NCBI GenBank assembly: GCA_014843695.1
Contig: CM026391.1
Coordinates: 22,475,518-22,539,517, forward strand
Origin: Archivesica marissinica
Lineage: Eukaryota > Mollusca > Bivalvia > Venerida > Vesicomyidae
DNA length: 64,000 nt
Direction of reading: 5' to 3'
Below are positions 1-11,318 of this stretch, piece by piece. The notes under the pieces are model-generated. The model did not search any database and was not told the DNA's origin. It worked only from the letters and a program-made list of their open reading frames with translations. How positions within the stretch are numbered: position 1 is the stretch's first letter; each line of letters begins with the position of its first letter. Position numbers and translations under genes: made by a program.

Positions 1-12
1 GGTCGGCTAAGC

Positions 13-280
13 TTGCTCAGGAAAACATGTATACCACCCCGCATGGTGTTTGCCATTAATGGAACATACATATCGGATCATGTTGTCAAAAAGCTAGCTA
101 TTTTTCAAGTAAGCAAACTTTCTCTACTCTACTTTAAGTCATATATGAATGTAAGATTTAAATGTGTAGAAGCGAATAGCAAACAATATCCAGGGAGGTT
201 AGTACAAGCTGGTGTACTACATAGTGTAGAGATATCCCCATTACTATTTCTAATTTTCATAAATAATCTCTCACTATTCT
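13..280 (+). pseudogene. LINE reverse transcriptase remnant
   Basis: A short open stretch whose second half (about residues 61-87) reads like the palm segment of a non-LTR reverse transcriptase. The string SPLLFLIFINNL matches the usual SPLLFLIFINDL block, and GRLVQAGVLHS stands where GVPQGS is normally found. There is no ATG at the left end and no catalytic FADD motif, and the frame stops where a SINE has inserted. It is a small decayed piece, unlike the better preserved LINE downstream. The family assignment rests on about 25 residues. Confidence 0.5.
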
Positions 281-511
281 GGAAGTCGTGATAACGCAAT
301 GGTAGTGCAAACGCTTCAGGTGCGAAATGCCTGGAGTTCGAGCTCCGCTGGAGCCGTTACGACTGTGCCCATAAGCAAGGCATTTAATTCCACGTCGCCT
401 CTTCTCTCTCCCTCGTGGCGATAGATTCCATCAGGAATGAGGTCTCGAGAGTGATTAATATGAGTTATAAGAACTTGTTTCGCAATCGAGCTAAAATATA
501 TTTGTATATAC
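281..511 (+). mobile_element. tRNA-derived SINE, family A, copy 1
   Basis: The head resembles a tRNA, with a B-box-like GGAGTTCGAGCTCC. It is followed by a body with the blocks GTGCCCATAAGCAAGGCATT and CTTCTCTCTCCCTCGTGGCG. A 17-bp target-site duplication with one mismatch flanks it (264-280 and 512-528). A second copy at 12263 shares the whole body, which defines a family. Confidence 0.85.
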
Positions 512-530
512 TAATCTCACACTATTCTAG

Positions 531-598
531 CCCTTTCGCCGCCATAGGAGACTTTCGTCGACAGCCTGGCAGAGCGCCATAGGCGACTTACCTCGACA
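531..598. repeat. Possible piggyBac left-end subterminal repeats
   Basis: The stretch opens with CCCTTTCGCC, which resembles piggyBac terminal sequences. It carries two direct repeats, 540-563 and 575-598, that share CGCCATAGG, GACTT and TCGACA. It lies 190 bp before the candidate first piggyBac exon. The TTAA expected at a piggyBac end is absent (CTAG instead), and no inverted partner was found after 9546, so the end assignment is tentative. Confidence 0.3.
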
Positions 599-791
599 AT
601 TGAGTGGTGTATAACCTTACGAGTGATTTTTACGTCGTATATATTCCATACACCGCCGGATGTACAATATATTATCAGAAAGAGGCTATGAAAACATTTT
701 CGCTTTTATTTGGTGAAAAAAATTGAAATATTGACAAAATAAGCTTGGTTAGAAGTGTGGAAAGATAATAAACATTTTGCATCAATCCAAA

Positions 792-968
792 ATGGCTTCC
801 TTGAGAAAGAGGGGTCGATATACATGCCGAGAAGTACTGGATATGATAGTAAATGATAGCGACAGTGAAGGACCAGCAATGGAAAGTGACTCGGAAATAT
901 CACACACTAGTTCTGGCGCCAATGATTTACCGTCTGGACGTTCATCTCTTCAACGAGCGATATATCAG
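792..968 (+). pseudogene. piggyBac transposase N-terminal exon (candidate)
   Basis: An ATG opens 59 codons that end at a good splice donor, CAG followed by GTGTGT. The peptide has a basic start (MASLRKRGRYTCREVLDMI) and then an acidic serine/aspartate run (NDSDSEGPAMESDSE). This is the usual layout of PGBD-type piggyBac transposase N termini. The transposase body resumes at 7799 on the same strand, where the next residues (DSDDEIP) continue the acidic theme. Joining this donor directly to the AG at 7797-7798 puts the frame out by one base, so the splice is damaged or a short segment is missing. The intervening 6.8 kb is filled by a foldback-like repeat, a LINE and an assembly gap. Function is presumed lost. 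Confidence 0.55.
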
Positions 969-1034
969 GTGTGTTTTTTTTGTCATTTTCAAAACGAAAG
1001 TAGATTTTATTTTCTGAACGAAAATAGATTGTAG

Positions 1035-1425
1035 ATGATTCTCCATATTATTATATTATCTACAGCAGATTAGACTCCCGGACTCGTTAGTCCGTTTTAT
1101 GTTGCTGCTAATTATAAAAAATAACTTTTATCTTCAAACACAACAAAAAGTAGTAGAGAGCGCATGCGCAACAGGAAAGTCGAATTATGAAATTCTGCGG
1201 TAACTCGCACCCAAATTTATAAAAATAAAATACTTGTAGTGAAACAAATGATCTGTAAAACGGTAAATCGGTAACCTATTTAGTACTGCTCACTTTAATT
1301 CGCTGTTATGTCTGACTAAACCCCTTGGTAGGCTGGAAACCACCCTCGACCACTTCTTCGTCTCACCTGGATTATCCAAGATGGCGTCCTCCACAACAAA
1401 ACGGGCACCGGTTTTGCTTGAATTT
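1035..1425. other. AT-rich spacer, nothing recognised
   Basis: No open frame or repeat was recognised. The stretch lies between the first piggyBac exon and the CTGATTCGGACC repeat block, inside the presumed piggyBac intron. Confidence 0.5.
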
Positions 1426-2190
1426 TCATTGGCTGATTCGGACCATAGCTGATTCGGACCAGGCTGACTCGGACCAGATCAGTGGCTGATTCGGACCAGA
1501 TCAGTGGCCGATTCGGACCACTTGAAAAACTTCTAATTTTGTTATAAAATTAGCATTGATTTCATACTTATCCAGATATGTAGACTTAGAAAACTGGTTT
1601 TGTTTGCATTTAGACGATAAAAGGATGTAAATATTTGTATATTAATGAAATATTTAACTCGGGTATCAGTGGCTGATTCGGACCAGATTAATGGCTGATT
1701 CGGACCAGATTAATGGCTGATTCGGACCAGATTTTCATATTTGCATATTAATGAAATATTTAACTCGGACCAGATCAGTGGCTGATTCGGACCAGTGGCT
1801 GATTCGGACCAGATCAGTGGCCGATTCGGACCACTTGAAAAACTTCTAATTTTGTTATAAAATTAGCATTGATTTCATACTTATCCAGATATGTAGACTT
1901 AGAAAACTGGTTTTGTTTGCATTTAGACGATAAAAGGATGTAAATATTTGTATATTAATGAAATATTTAACTCGGATATCAGTGGCTGATTCGGACCAGA
2001 TTAATGGCCGATTCGGACCAGATTTTCATATATTTGTATATTAAGCTGCTGACTCGGACCAGATTGGTGGCTGATTCGGACCAGATTAATGGCCGATTCG
2101 GACCAGATTTTCATATATTTGTATATTAAGCTGCTGATTCGGACCAGATTTTCATATATTTGTATATTAAGCTGCTGATTCGGACGACAT
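1426..2190 (+). repeat. CTGATTCGGACC repeat block, forward arm
   Basis: About twenty copies of a CTGATTCGGACCAGAT motif, with variants CCGATTCGG and CTGACTCGG, are mixed with AT-rich filler. A segment of about 165 bp containing TTCATACTTATCCAGATATG occurs twice, near 1500-1665 and 1815-1978, so the block grew by segmental duplication as well as by motif spread. The same motif occurs in the opposite orientation at 2849-3056. Confidence 0.85.
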
Positions 2191-2604
2191 ATAAAAAATT
2201 AGACTATTTTCTAATAAAAATATGCAGCTTTAAGCAACTATTGATTTAATTGTGTTAATTTATACCCAATTTATATATTAATTTATACCTAGTTTTTTTC
2301 CTTAATTTTTTTTATCGTAAATAGCTTGTATCATAATTACCTTTAAAGTCCTCCCAAAATTAATTAGTATTTATGGAACATATTCCACAATCCACTGGCA
2401 TACATCAGACCTTCTGTTTTTTACACTTGTCCTAATTACTGATAATTACACGTATAATTAATAAGCTGACAGATATCCCTTAATCAGCACCTAATAATAA
2501 TACATATTTAGAGTGATTTGTTTCTCCTTTTAGCATGTGTAATTAGATTATCTTATATAAGCCTGATACGACAATTTGATAAGCATAATCAGATTAACCT
2601 TACC

Positions 2605-2820
2605 ATGGATACTCTATGCTTAGTATGTAAATTGACTGCGAGCAGCCGCCACCAGGCCATCGACTGCGATTCTTGTGGAGGCTGGCAGCACAAAAATGTA
2701 TTGTGTTATATATGATGCTCATGTGCTAGACTGGCCATTGGCCAAATGTGCTATCATTAAAAAATAAAACAAAATGTCCTACGTGTTGTGATTATTTTTT
2801 AGTTGCAAATGAATCAGGTA
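2605..2820 (+). pseudogene. PHD-like zinc finger fragment
   Basis: From the ATG the peptide reads CLVCKLTASS, then DCDSCGGWQHK, which is the Cx2C, Cx2C, WxH start of a PHD-type finger. The frame stops at 2715. About 70 bases later another frame reads KCPTCCDYF, which could be the closing Cx2C pair. The start resembles fingers found at the N terminus of uncharacterised transposase-like proteins in molluscs and arthropods. The fragment sits between the two arms of the CTGATTCGGACC inverted repeat and may be cargo or a relic of that element. It is broken as it stands. Confidence 0.4.
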
Positions 2821-2848
2821 TCTCCACCACCATTTCCCATTCTTCAAA

Positions 2849-3056
2849 ATCTGGTCCGAATCAGCCACTGATGTCCGAGGTTAATATTTCATTAATATAT
2901 GAAAATCTGGTCCGAATCAGCCACTGATGTTTGGATAAGTATGAAATCAATGCAAATTTTATAACAAAATTAGAAGTTTTTCGAGTGGTCCGAATAAGTC
3001 ACTATCTGGTCCGAATCAGCCACTGATCTGGTCCGAATCAGCCATGGTCCGAATCA
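2849..3056 (-). repeat. CTGATTCGGACC repeat block, inverted arm
   Basis: The motif appears here as its reverse complement, GGTCCGAATCAGCC, at least seven times, together with the same filler (the TTCATTAATAT and ACAAAATTAGAAGTTTTTC segments). With 1426-2190 it forms an inverted pair around 660 bp, like the arms of a foldback element. The LINE begins directly after it. Confidence 0.8.
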
Positions 3057-3095
3057 GCCGCAATTGCTAACCCATATTCTCCTCAAGTACAATGA

Positions 3096-4736
3096 GCCAC
3101 TCTCAGCAAATCAGCACTTGTGGGAATCAGCTTCTCGGCATCCAGCCCAAAGAACTTTACTTTTACTAATGCGGGGAACGTGTCACTGAAGGGCACCAAT
3201 ACATCTGAGAGACGGTGTCTGATTACGCTACTAATCCTCGTATCAGGCGACATACAACCAAACCCAGGACCAGGAAACCGATCCATTTTCCCCTGCGGCA
3301 CATGCGAGATCCCAGTTACATGGACACAAAAAGGCGTTTGCTGTAATAATTGTAGTATCTGGTTTCATAAAACCTGTGGTGACATTAGCTCTAAGAACAT
3401 GTCTTATCTAGAGAAATCCCATGTCGTTTGGCTGTGCTGTAAGTGTGACAGTATCAATGTTGACAGTTTTTCATTAAACAGTTTTGAACTTTACACCACA
3501 AATATGTTCGAGCCACTTTCTCATATGGACTCAACTATGGAATCGGTGACCCAATCATGTTTTAGCCCACTGCACACCAGTAGTCCACATACGAATCAGC
3601 GCCATTCTGGAAGTGATCTGCCATCACACAATAAAACGACAGCTTCAATTCGGTCGCGTATCGGCACAGGCTCATCTACTGACTCTGGAATAGTTCCCCC
3701 ACCTACCACAACAAACATTAGACTATTAACGGTAAATTGTTGTAGTATACGCACTAATAAATCTGAGTTTAAAACAGCACTTGAATACATAAAACCAGAT
3801 CTTGTATGCGGTACTGAATCATGGCTACGTGGATCCAAACCAGACAAAGACTATGAGAAAAATGCAATCAAATCCTCTGAGGTATTTCCCGACAACCTAA
3901 CAGTGCATAGAAACGATAGATCATCAGGACTAGGTGGAGGTGTGTTCACCGCAGCGCGAGGTGGGATTGTTATGGACGCCCAACCCGACTTGGCAACTGA
4001 ATGCGAAATTGTATGGTCCAAGGTAAAAGTTCAAAGCAAGAAAGACATTCTTCTCTGTTCATTCTACATGCCCCATCGAAACATAAATGACATCCAGAAA
4101 CTAAATGACTCTTTGAACAAACTTCCTGAACACTCCAAGGACAAAACCATTATCATCAGAGGAGATTTTAACTGCCCGGACATCAACTGGTCTACCAATA
4201 CCGTAAAGAAAGGCGCAGCAGAAAGAGATGTTCAGCAAGCACTACTCGACTTGTCTGTCGATCACGGACTCTCACAGATCCACGACCAACCTACTAGGCT
4301 TGACAATATCCTGGATCTGGTGTTCACAAACAACCCTTCTCTTGTGAAGACATCAACTTCAGTTCCTGGAATCAGTGACCATGCAATGGTAGTGACCGAC
4401 ATCAACATCATACCACGTATCATCAAACAGAAACCCAGAAAGATATTCATCTATTCCAAAGCTGATTGGCTGCAGATCCAACAAGATGCTAGTCTACTAT
4501 CCGTCTCCACCACTAGCATAGACCATTCCACATCTGTAGAAGAACTTTGGCAAACTTTCAAACTTGGCATATCAAACATTATGGACAAACACATACCATC
4601 TAAAATGAGTAAACACCGGAAGTCACTACCATGGTTCAACAGAAAGCTCCAGAAGATGACAAAGAGGAAGGCCCGTCTTTACAAACATGCAAAGGAAAGT
4701 CACCAATGGCAAACCTACAAAGAATACCAGAAATAG
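3096..4736 (+). pseudogene. LINE ORF part 1: 2A-like motif, PHD finger, EEP endonuclease
   Basis: First half of an APE-type non-LTR retrotransposon protein. Residues are counted from the GTG at 3120. A hydrophobic stretch (CLITLLILV, 33-41) leads into GDIQPNPGP at 43-51, a 2A-like ribosome-skipping motif. A PHD finger follows, with C59, C62, C75, C78, H83, C86, C106 and C109. The endonuclease/exonuclease/phosphatase domain then shows TVNCCSIR (204-211), TESWL with catalytic E233, GDFN (348-351) and SDH (419-421), which would nick target DNA. The frame opens after a TGA at 3093, and no ATG precedes the 2A motif, so the 5' end looks truncated or altered. The part ends at an in-frame TAG (4734-4736), beyond which the same frame continues. 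Probably inactive. Confidence 0.85.
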
Positions 4737-5160
4737 TGCAAACGAACATTTAAAAAGGCCGAGATCGACCACATCAACAGCACCATCCAAAAAGGACTAG
4801 ACGAGAATAACACAAAGCCTTTCTGGAGATACGTGAAATCTCGCAGACAAGACAACACAGGCATCTCTCCACTAAAGAAAATGGGACAGCTCCTAACCAA
4901 CAGTAAAGACAAAGCCCAAATACTCGTTGATCAATTCAGCTCCGTATTCACTAAAGAAGATCCTCAAAACCCTGGAACCCTCCCTGACATAAATCGGAGA
5001 CCGACACCAAAAATCCATGACCTCCAGATCACCACCAAAGGAGTTGAAAATCTGCTGAACAAAATTGACATTGCTAAAGCTAGAGGACCTGATGACATTG
5101 CAAATATAATGCTGAAAACTGTGCTTCACAACTTGCACCCGCATTACGCTATATTTTCCA
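4737..5160 (+). pseudogene. LINE ORF part 2: linker and start of reverse transcriptase
   Basis: Continues in the same frame as the endonuclease part, directly after the in-frame TAG. It carries the basic linker (KRTFKKAEIDHINS), then PFWRYVKSR, and later the fingers block that begins KARGPDDIANIMLK, typical of CR1/L2/Jockey-type reverse transcriptases. Homology moves to another frame near 5145-5165, where SVDSGMLPKDW is read one frame over, so a frameshift separates this from the catalytic part. This break and the TAG show that the copy cannot make one continuous protein. Confidence 0.8.
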
Positions 5161-5167
5161 AAGATCA

Positions 5168-6592
5168 GTGGACTCCGGCATGCTCCCCAAAGACTGGAGG
5201 AATGCAAACGTCGCTCCTGTATTCAAGAAAGGGGATGTACATCTTGCAGAAAACTATCGACCAGTATCTCTAACCTCCATCTCCTGCAAGCTACTAGAAC
5301 ATATTATCTGCAAACACATACTAGACCACCTCGATCATCATAACATTCTAACATCACTCAACCATGGATTCAGATCAGGATACTCTTGCGAAACACAGCT
5401 TATCACAACGATGCACGACCTATTCATAAACCACGATAATGGATCCCAAATTGACATTGCAATCCTAGACTTCTCTAAAGCGTTCGACACCGTACCCCAC
5501 GAGAAGCTACTATACAAGCTGAGAAACTACGGCATTGATGGTCAAACCAACAATTGGCTCAGGGACTTCCTAACAAACAGACACATGCAAGTGGTAGTTG
5601 ATGGTGAATCGTCAAAACCAGTACACGTCGACTCTGGAGTACCACAAGGCACTGTCCTAGGACCGCTTCTGTTCCTGTGCCATATAAACGACTTGCCAGA
5701 TACAGTGAAATCTCAAGTTCGTTTATTTGCCGATGACTGCCTACTGTATAGATGCATCCGATCAGCAAGGGATCACGTGATACTACAGAGAGACCTGGAG
5801 GCATTGGAAGTATGGGCAACGTCATGGGGGATGCGCTTTAATGCCAAGAAAGGTTATATACTAAGCATCAACAGCAAATCATCTCATTTTTACGAATTAG
5901 ACAAGCAGTTCCTACAACAAGTTGACGAAAACCCTTATCTCGGTGTCACCATACAGTCTGACTTGAAATGGAACTCGCACATCCTAAAACTTACAAAGAA
6001 AGCAAACTCATCGCTCGGTTTCATCAGGCGCAACCTAAACCACTGCCCAGCAACTTGCAGAAAGACAGCATATCTAGCTCTTGTACGCTCATCACTTGAG
6101 TATAGTTCCATAGTCTGGGACCCTACCTATGTAAAAGACATCGAGCGAATTGAGAAAGTTCAACGGCAAGCGGCCAGATTCATTACTGGCGACTACCATT
6201 CCCGAGAAGAAGGCTGCATCACAAACATGCTGCAGAAACTGGAGCTCGAGAGCCTACAGTCCAGAAGGAAGGCCAAAAGACTGACGTTCCTATATATATA
6301 CAAAGTGGTCGAGGGGAAGGTGCCAGCTTTACCTTGTCACGACATACTCACACCCATAAGGGCTAAGCGAAACGTAAAAATACGTAAATTCACTGACTAT
6401 ACTACTACAAACATTCTAGAAAATCAAATTACAAATAATTCAAAGTGCTTCAAAACTTTCACTTGTAATAAAGAGCAGTATAAACAATCATTCTTCCCTA
6501 AAACAGTACTAGACTGGAATAAACTAAGTGACAATGTTGTGTGTGCAGAGACAATAGGCGGTTTCAGGACAGCTCTAAATCCGCTCTACTAG
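5168..6592 (+). pseudogene. LINE ORF part 3: reverse transcriptase palm and thumb
   Basis: Catalytic half of the reverse transcriptase, about 474 codons and well preserved. It shows NYRPVSLTS (29-37), HGFRSGYSC (66-74) and motif A (AILDFSKAFDTVPH, with D101 and D107). These are followed by GVPQGTVLGPLLF (157-169), the catalytic FADD (187-190, bases 5726-5737) and the PYLGVTI and WNSH blocks. The C terminus has the SLEYSSIVWDP and KVQRQAARFITGDY strings found in the jockey-like mobile-element reverse transcriptases common in marine invertebrates. It would copy its own RNA at a nicked target. The stop is followed by 54 bases of 3' end and then the assembly gap, so the tail and any target duplication are not visible. 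Confidence 0.9.
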
Positions 6593-6646
6593 ACTCTCTC
6601 CCGCACCTTATGCCGTAACTGGCCCTGCAACGTAGATATCCAGATC

Positions 6647-7646
6647 NNNNNNNNNNNNNNNNNNNNNNNNNNNNNNNNNNNNNNNNNNNNNNNNNNNNNN
6701 NNNNNNNNNNNNNNNNNNNNNNNNNNNNNNNNNNNNNNNNNNNNNNNNNNNNNNNNNNNNNNNNNNNNNNNNNNNNNNNNNNNNNNNNNNNNNNNNNNNN
6801 NNNNNNNNNNNNNNNNNNNNNNNNNNNNNNNNNNNNNNNNNNNNNNNNNNNNNNNNNNNNNNNNNNNNNNNNNNNNNNNNNNNNNNNNNNNNNNNNNNNN
6901 NNNNNNNNNNNNNNNNNNNNNNNNNNNNNNNNNNNNNNNNNNNNNNNNNNNNNNNNNNNNNNNNNNNNNNNNNNNNNNNNNNNNNNNNNNNNNNNNNNNN
7001 NNNNNNNNNNNNNNNNNNNNNNNNNNNNNNNNNNNNNNNNNNNNNNNNNNNNNNNNNNNNNNNNNNNNNNNNNNNNNNNNNNNNNNNNNNNNNNNNNNNN
7101 NNNNNNNNNNNNNNNNNNNNNNNNNNNNNNNNNNNNNNNNNNNNNNNNNNNNNNNNNNNNNNNNNNNNNNNNNNNNNNNNNNNNNNNNNNNNNNNNNNNN
7201 NNNNNNNNNNNNNNNNNNNNNNNNNNNNNNNNNNNNNNNNNNNNNNNNNNNNNNNNNNNNNNNNNNNNNNNNNNNNNNNNNNNNNNNNNNNNNNNNNNNN
7301 NNNNNNNNNNNNNNNNNNNNNNNNNNNNNNNNNNNNNNNNNNNNNNNNNNNNNNNNNNNNNNNNNNNNNNNNNNNNNNNNNNNNNNNNNNNNNNNNNNNN
7401 NNNNNNNNNNNNNNNNNNNNNNNNNNNNNNNNNNNNNNNNNNNNNNNNNNNNNNNNNNNNNNNNNNNNNNNNNNNNNNNNNNNNNNNNNNNNNNNNNNNN
7501 NNNNNNNNNNNNNNNNNNNNNNNNNNNNNNNNNNNNNNNNNNNNNNNNNNNNNNNNNNNNNNNNNNNNNNNNNNNNNNNNNNNNNNNNNNNNNNNNNNNN
7601 NNNNNNNNNNNNNNNNNNNNNNNNNNNNNNNNNNNNNNNNNNNNNN
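6647..7646. other. Assembly gap (1000 N)
   Basis: Exactly 1000 N, so a placeholder of unknown true size. It hides the LINE 3' tail and the sequence just before the second piggyBac exon. Confidence 0.99.
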
Positions 7647-7798
7647 AGTATATCGTTTTCACTGCATCTCGATCTTTTGATGTTCAATAATCAACATAAT
7701 TGATGGGTCATGTTACTAAAACAGAAATAGTACGTACTGCATGCATACTACATGTATAAGTGAAAGTTATTCTGATATATTCATTATATATATTTCAG

Positions 7799-9546
7799 AT
7801 TCTGACGATGAGATACCTCTTCCAATAGCCATCCAGCCAGCTCGCGGTCGAGGTGCGCAACGTCGTGGAAGGCAACCGAGACGTGTTCATGCACAAGGGC
7901 GTGGACGAGCACGTGGACGTTGGTTACATGATCGTGGTGCTGGCGATGCAGATACTATTCATCATCGAGCTGTATCTGTAAATGGTGTGGATTTTGAATG
8001 GGGCACGTATGATTGGGAGGACCCTTATGTAAGCGATTGGCTACCAGCATTCTCTGGGACACGAGGCGTCCTTGTTGATACAACAGACTTTAATCCTGTT
8101 CAATATTTCAAATTATTCTTTCCGGAGGAAGCATTTGAACTAATTAGCAATGAAACAAATAGATATGCAGAACAGTTTTTTGATAAACCTCAGGAGTTGC
8201 CAACATCATCTCGCTTCCATAAATGGCTGGACACAGATGTCGAGGAAATACAGGCTTACATAGCGCTACAAATATGTATGGGCATGTGCCAGAAAAATGA
8301 TCTTTAGGAGTACTGGTCTAAGTTCTGGCTTACATTTTTTTACAACAACACCATTCGGGGAGATCATGTCAAGGAATCGTTATGAAATTATCACATCATT
8401 CCTACATTATGCAAATAATGAAATGGATCGCCCAGTTCGAAATGATGCAGAGTATGACCCTCTGTGGAAGATTAGACCGCTTATGCAGATCTGTGAACCA
8501 CGGTACTTACAAGTGTATGGACCACGATGCGAGTTGTCCATTGACGAAAGTATTGTGAAATTCAAAGGCAGGGTGAGCTTTCGTCAATATCTTCCTGCGA
8601 AGCCATATAAATGGGGAATAAAACAATTTGTGTTATGTGAAAGCAAAACAGGGTATGCATTGAGGTTCCTTACGTACACTGGGAAAGGATCACTAGTACC
8701 GGAAAATGGATTTACTATTACAGAAAGCATTTGCCTGTCATTGTTAGATGGGTTCGAAAACCGTGGCCAATAAAGTATACACAGACAATTACTATACTTC
8801 CCCGTCCCTATATCATGAATTACACAGCAGAAATATTGGAGCCAGTGGCACTGTAAAAGCTGGTCGCAAAGGAATGCCAACAGCCATTCACCCCCACAGA
8901 CTTGCCCTGATAAAGGGAGATGCACCTGTATTTATGCGGGCAAACAATATGGTAGCTTGTGCGTGGTTTTTATCAACAACTGAGACAAACAACACTATGG
9001 ATAAAAAGAGTTCGGCAAAGGAATGCTGATCATGGATATCGTGTTGTTGAAAAACCAGTAGTTGCCGAGACATATAATCAACACATGGGGGGAGTAGACA
9101 TTTTGGATCAGAAATTGGTAACTTATGCTTACCCTCATAAAAGTTCCAAGTGGTATGCAACAATATACCATAGAATTCGGGAAGTCGCGTTGGTCAATGG
9201 ATACATTTTGTATTGTCAAGATGCTGGAGATGAGGCGGTATCTCCAAAGGTATTTCGGGAGAGTGTGGTGTCCGGACTTCTGGGAAACTTTCAAAGGAGA
9301 ATATCACGTAAGGGTAGACCATCGGTAGATAAACCTAACCGACTTACAGAGTCACATTTCATTGGGCAGTATGAGGACATAAATATAAACCCGGCTGTGT
9401 TGTTTGCAGCTCCAGAACAAAACCAGGATGGAAGAGGAAGCAAACAAATTACAAATGCAACCAGTGTAACTTGCCAATGTGTTTCCTGCCATGCCATGAA
9501 ATATTTCATACCAAGAAGAACTACCACCAAGAAGCAGCAAGAGTAA
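7799..9546 (+). pseudogene. piggyBac transposase, main exon, frameshifted
   Basis: Follows a plausible acceptor (TATATATATTTCAG). The order is an acidic/RG-rich N-terminal part (ARGRGAQRRGRQ), then the DDE_Tnp_1_7-type core, then a cysteine-containing tail. All three catalytic aspartates can be placed: SIDES at 8543, YTDNYYTS at 8784 and GGVDILDQ at 9097. Other family blocks are TTPFGEIMSRNRYE, LPAKPYKWGIK and YPHKSSKWY. The gene is broken by an in-frame TAG near 8305, frame changes near 8335 and 8760, and another with probable loss of residues near 8965. The tail (VTCQCVSCHAMKYF) is shorter than the usual cysteine-rich domain. The reading moves from frame to frame, so it is not translatable as one protein. 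It would have been a cut-and-paste transposase with TTAA targets. Confidence 0.9.
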
Positions 9547-9654
9547 TATATGATATGTGAACACAGTAGGCAGATTGCCGGAAGTGTATATACAATGTAC
9601 GAACAGTGAAACACTAGTGAACGTTACATTGTAATAATACACTCATAAACAAGT

Positions 9655-10935
9655 GTTTGTGGGAAATGTTCATGTTGTGTGTTATTTTTATAATTCACAC
9701 ACCCAATAGACGAGCTGCCTTTAGGCACCCGCACACCACGCACCCCCCCACAGTCATGTTGTGTGTTATTTTTATTATTTATAAAGGTGCATTATGTTTG
9801 ACATGAGTGTCCTGAACACCCCTGTCATGTTGTGTGTATTTTTATAATATAACAGGTGCCCAAGCGCAGAGGCAGGACAGAAATGTTCATGTTTTGTGTC
9901 CTTTTGTCCTATAACCTCTATACCCCACCGCCCGCCCCCCACCCTTGTCACCCTTGATTTTTTTTGCGCAGGACAGAAATGTCATGTCTGAGCCCTGGTT
10001 ATTTTATAATATAAAGTGCATTTAGGCAGACAGACCTGTTCATGTTGTGTGTTATTTTTATAATTATAAAGGTGCATTTAGGCAGACAGAAATGTTCATG
10101 TTGTGTGTTATTTTTATAATTATAAAGGTGCATTTAGGCAGACAGAAATGTTCATGTTGTGTGTTATGTTTATAATTATAAAGGTGCATTTAGGCAGACA
10201 GAAATGTTCATGTTGTGTGTTATTTTTATAATTATAAAGGTGCATTTAGGCAGACAGAAATGTTCATGTTGTGTGTTATTTTTATAATTATAAAGGTGAC
10301 TTTAGGCAGACAGATTGTCATGTTGGGTTAGTTTATAATTATAAAGGTGCATTTAGGCAGACAGAAATGTTCATGTTGTGTGTTATGTTTATAATTATAA
10401 AGGTGCATTTAGGCAGACAGAAATGTTCATGTTGTGTGTTATGTTTATAATTATAAAGGTTCATTTAGGCAGACAGAAATGTTCATGTTGTGTGTTATGT
10501 TTATAATTATAAAGGTGCATTTAGGCAGACAGAAATGTTCATGTTGTGTGTTATGTTTATAATTATAAAGGTGCATTTAGGCAGACAGAAATGTTCATGT
10601 TGTGTGTTATGTTTATAATTATAAAGGTGAATTTAGGCAGACAGAAATGTTCATGTTGTGTGTTATGTTTATAATTATAAAGGTGCTTTAGGCACGACAG
10701 AAAGGTTCAGGTTGTGTGTTTATGTGATAATTCTAAAGGGCATTGAGGCAGACAGAAATGTTCATGTTTGTGTGTTATGGTTATGAATTATAAAGGTGCG
10801 TGTTAGGCAGACAGAACCATGTTCATGTTGTGGTTATGTTGATAATTATAAAGGCCTGCATTAGGCAGACAGAAATGTTCATGTTGTGTGTTATGTTTAT
10901 AATTATAAAGGTGCATTTAGGCAGACAGATAATTA
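9655..10935. repeat. 56-bp minisatellite (T1)
   Basis: The unit contains GTGCATTTAGGCAGACAGAA and TGTTCATGTTGTGTGTTAT. About sixteen regular copies run from 10030, with degenerate ones before. Units near 10680-10870 carry a cluster of single-base insertions and deletions that flanking units lack. The array starts about 110 bp after the piggyBac stop. Confidence 0.95.
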
Positions 10936-11318
10936 TTGTATGTTATGTATGAATAAATCGCTATTTGATTTTTTTCAAGAAATTCAGCACAAAATTTGGT
11001 TTTGACCATATGTAGGCAGTCATAAAATAGACATATTAAATGTTATAGAAGTATTTTTATGTTGTATTGATGTGGTAGTGTTAATCCTCTCTGTATTCCA
11101 AATTTGAAGAAGTTATCTCAAATAATAAACAAGTTATGACAATTCCAATCAAGCATCAGTTATTTTCTTGTAGACTGCTAAATATATTTGGCGCTGGCAG
11201 GAACTTTTCACTATATATTTGGCGGCGGGCTAGATTGATTCAGAAACTGATGCGTCAGATGACACAATTATGTTGTGACAACAGTACAATCTAAATTCCA
11301 TATATTAGTTCTTCCATA

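Noticed and set aside
531..600. Definite piggyBac terminal inverted repeat
   Set aside because: No TTAA at the edge and no inverted partner after the transposase, so it is kept only as a low-confidence feature.
3083..5825. Minus-strand frames opposite the LINE
   Set aside because: Shadows of the endonuclease and reverse transcriptase frames.
6589..7687. Minus-strand frames through the first gap
   Set aside because: They consist almost wholly of N, so nothing can be read.
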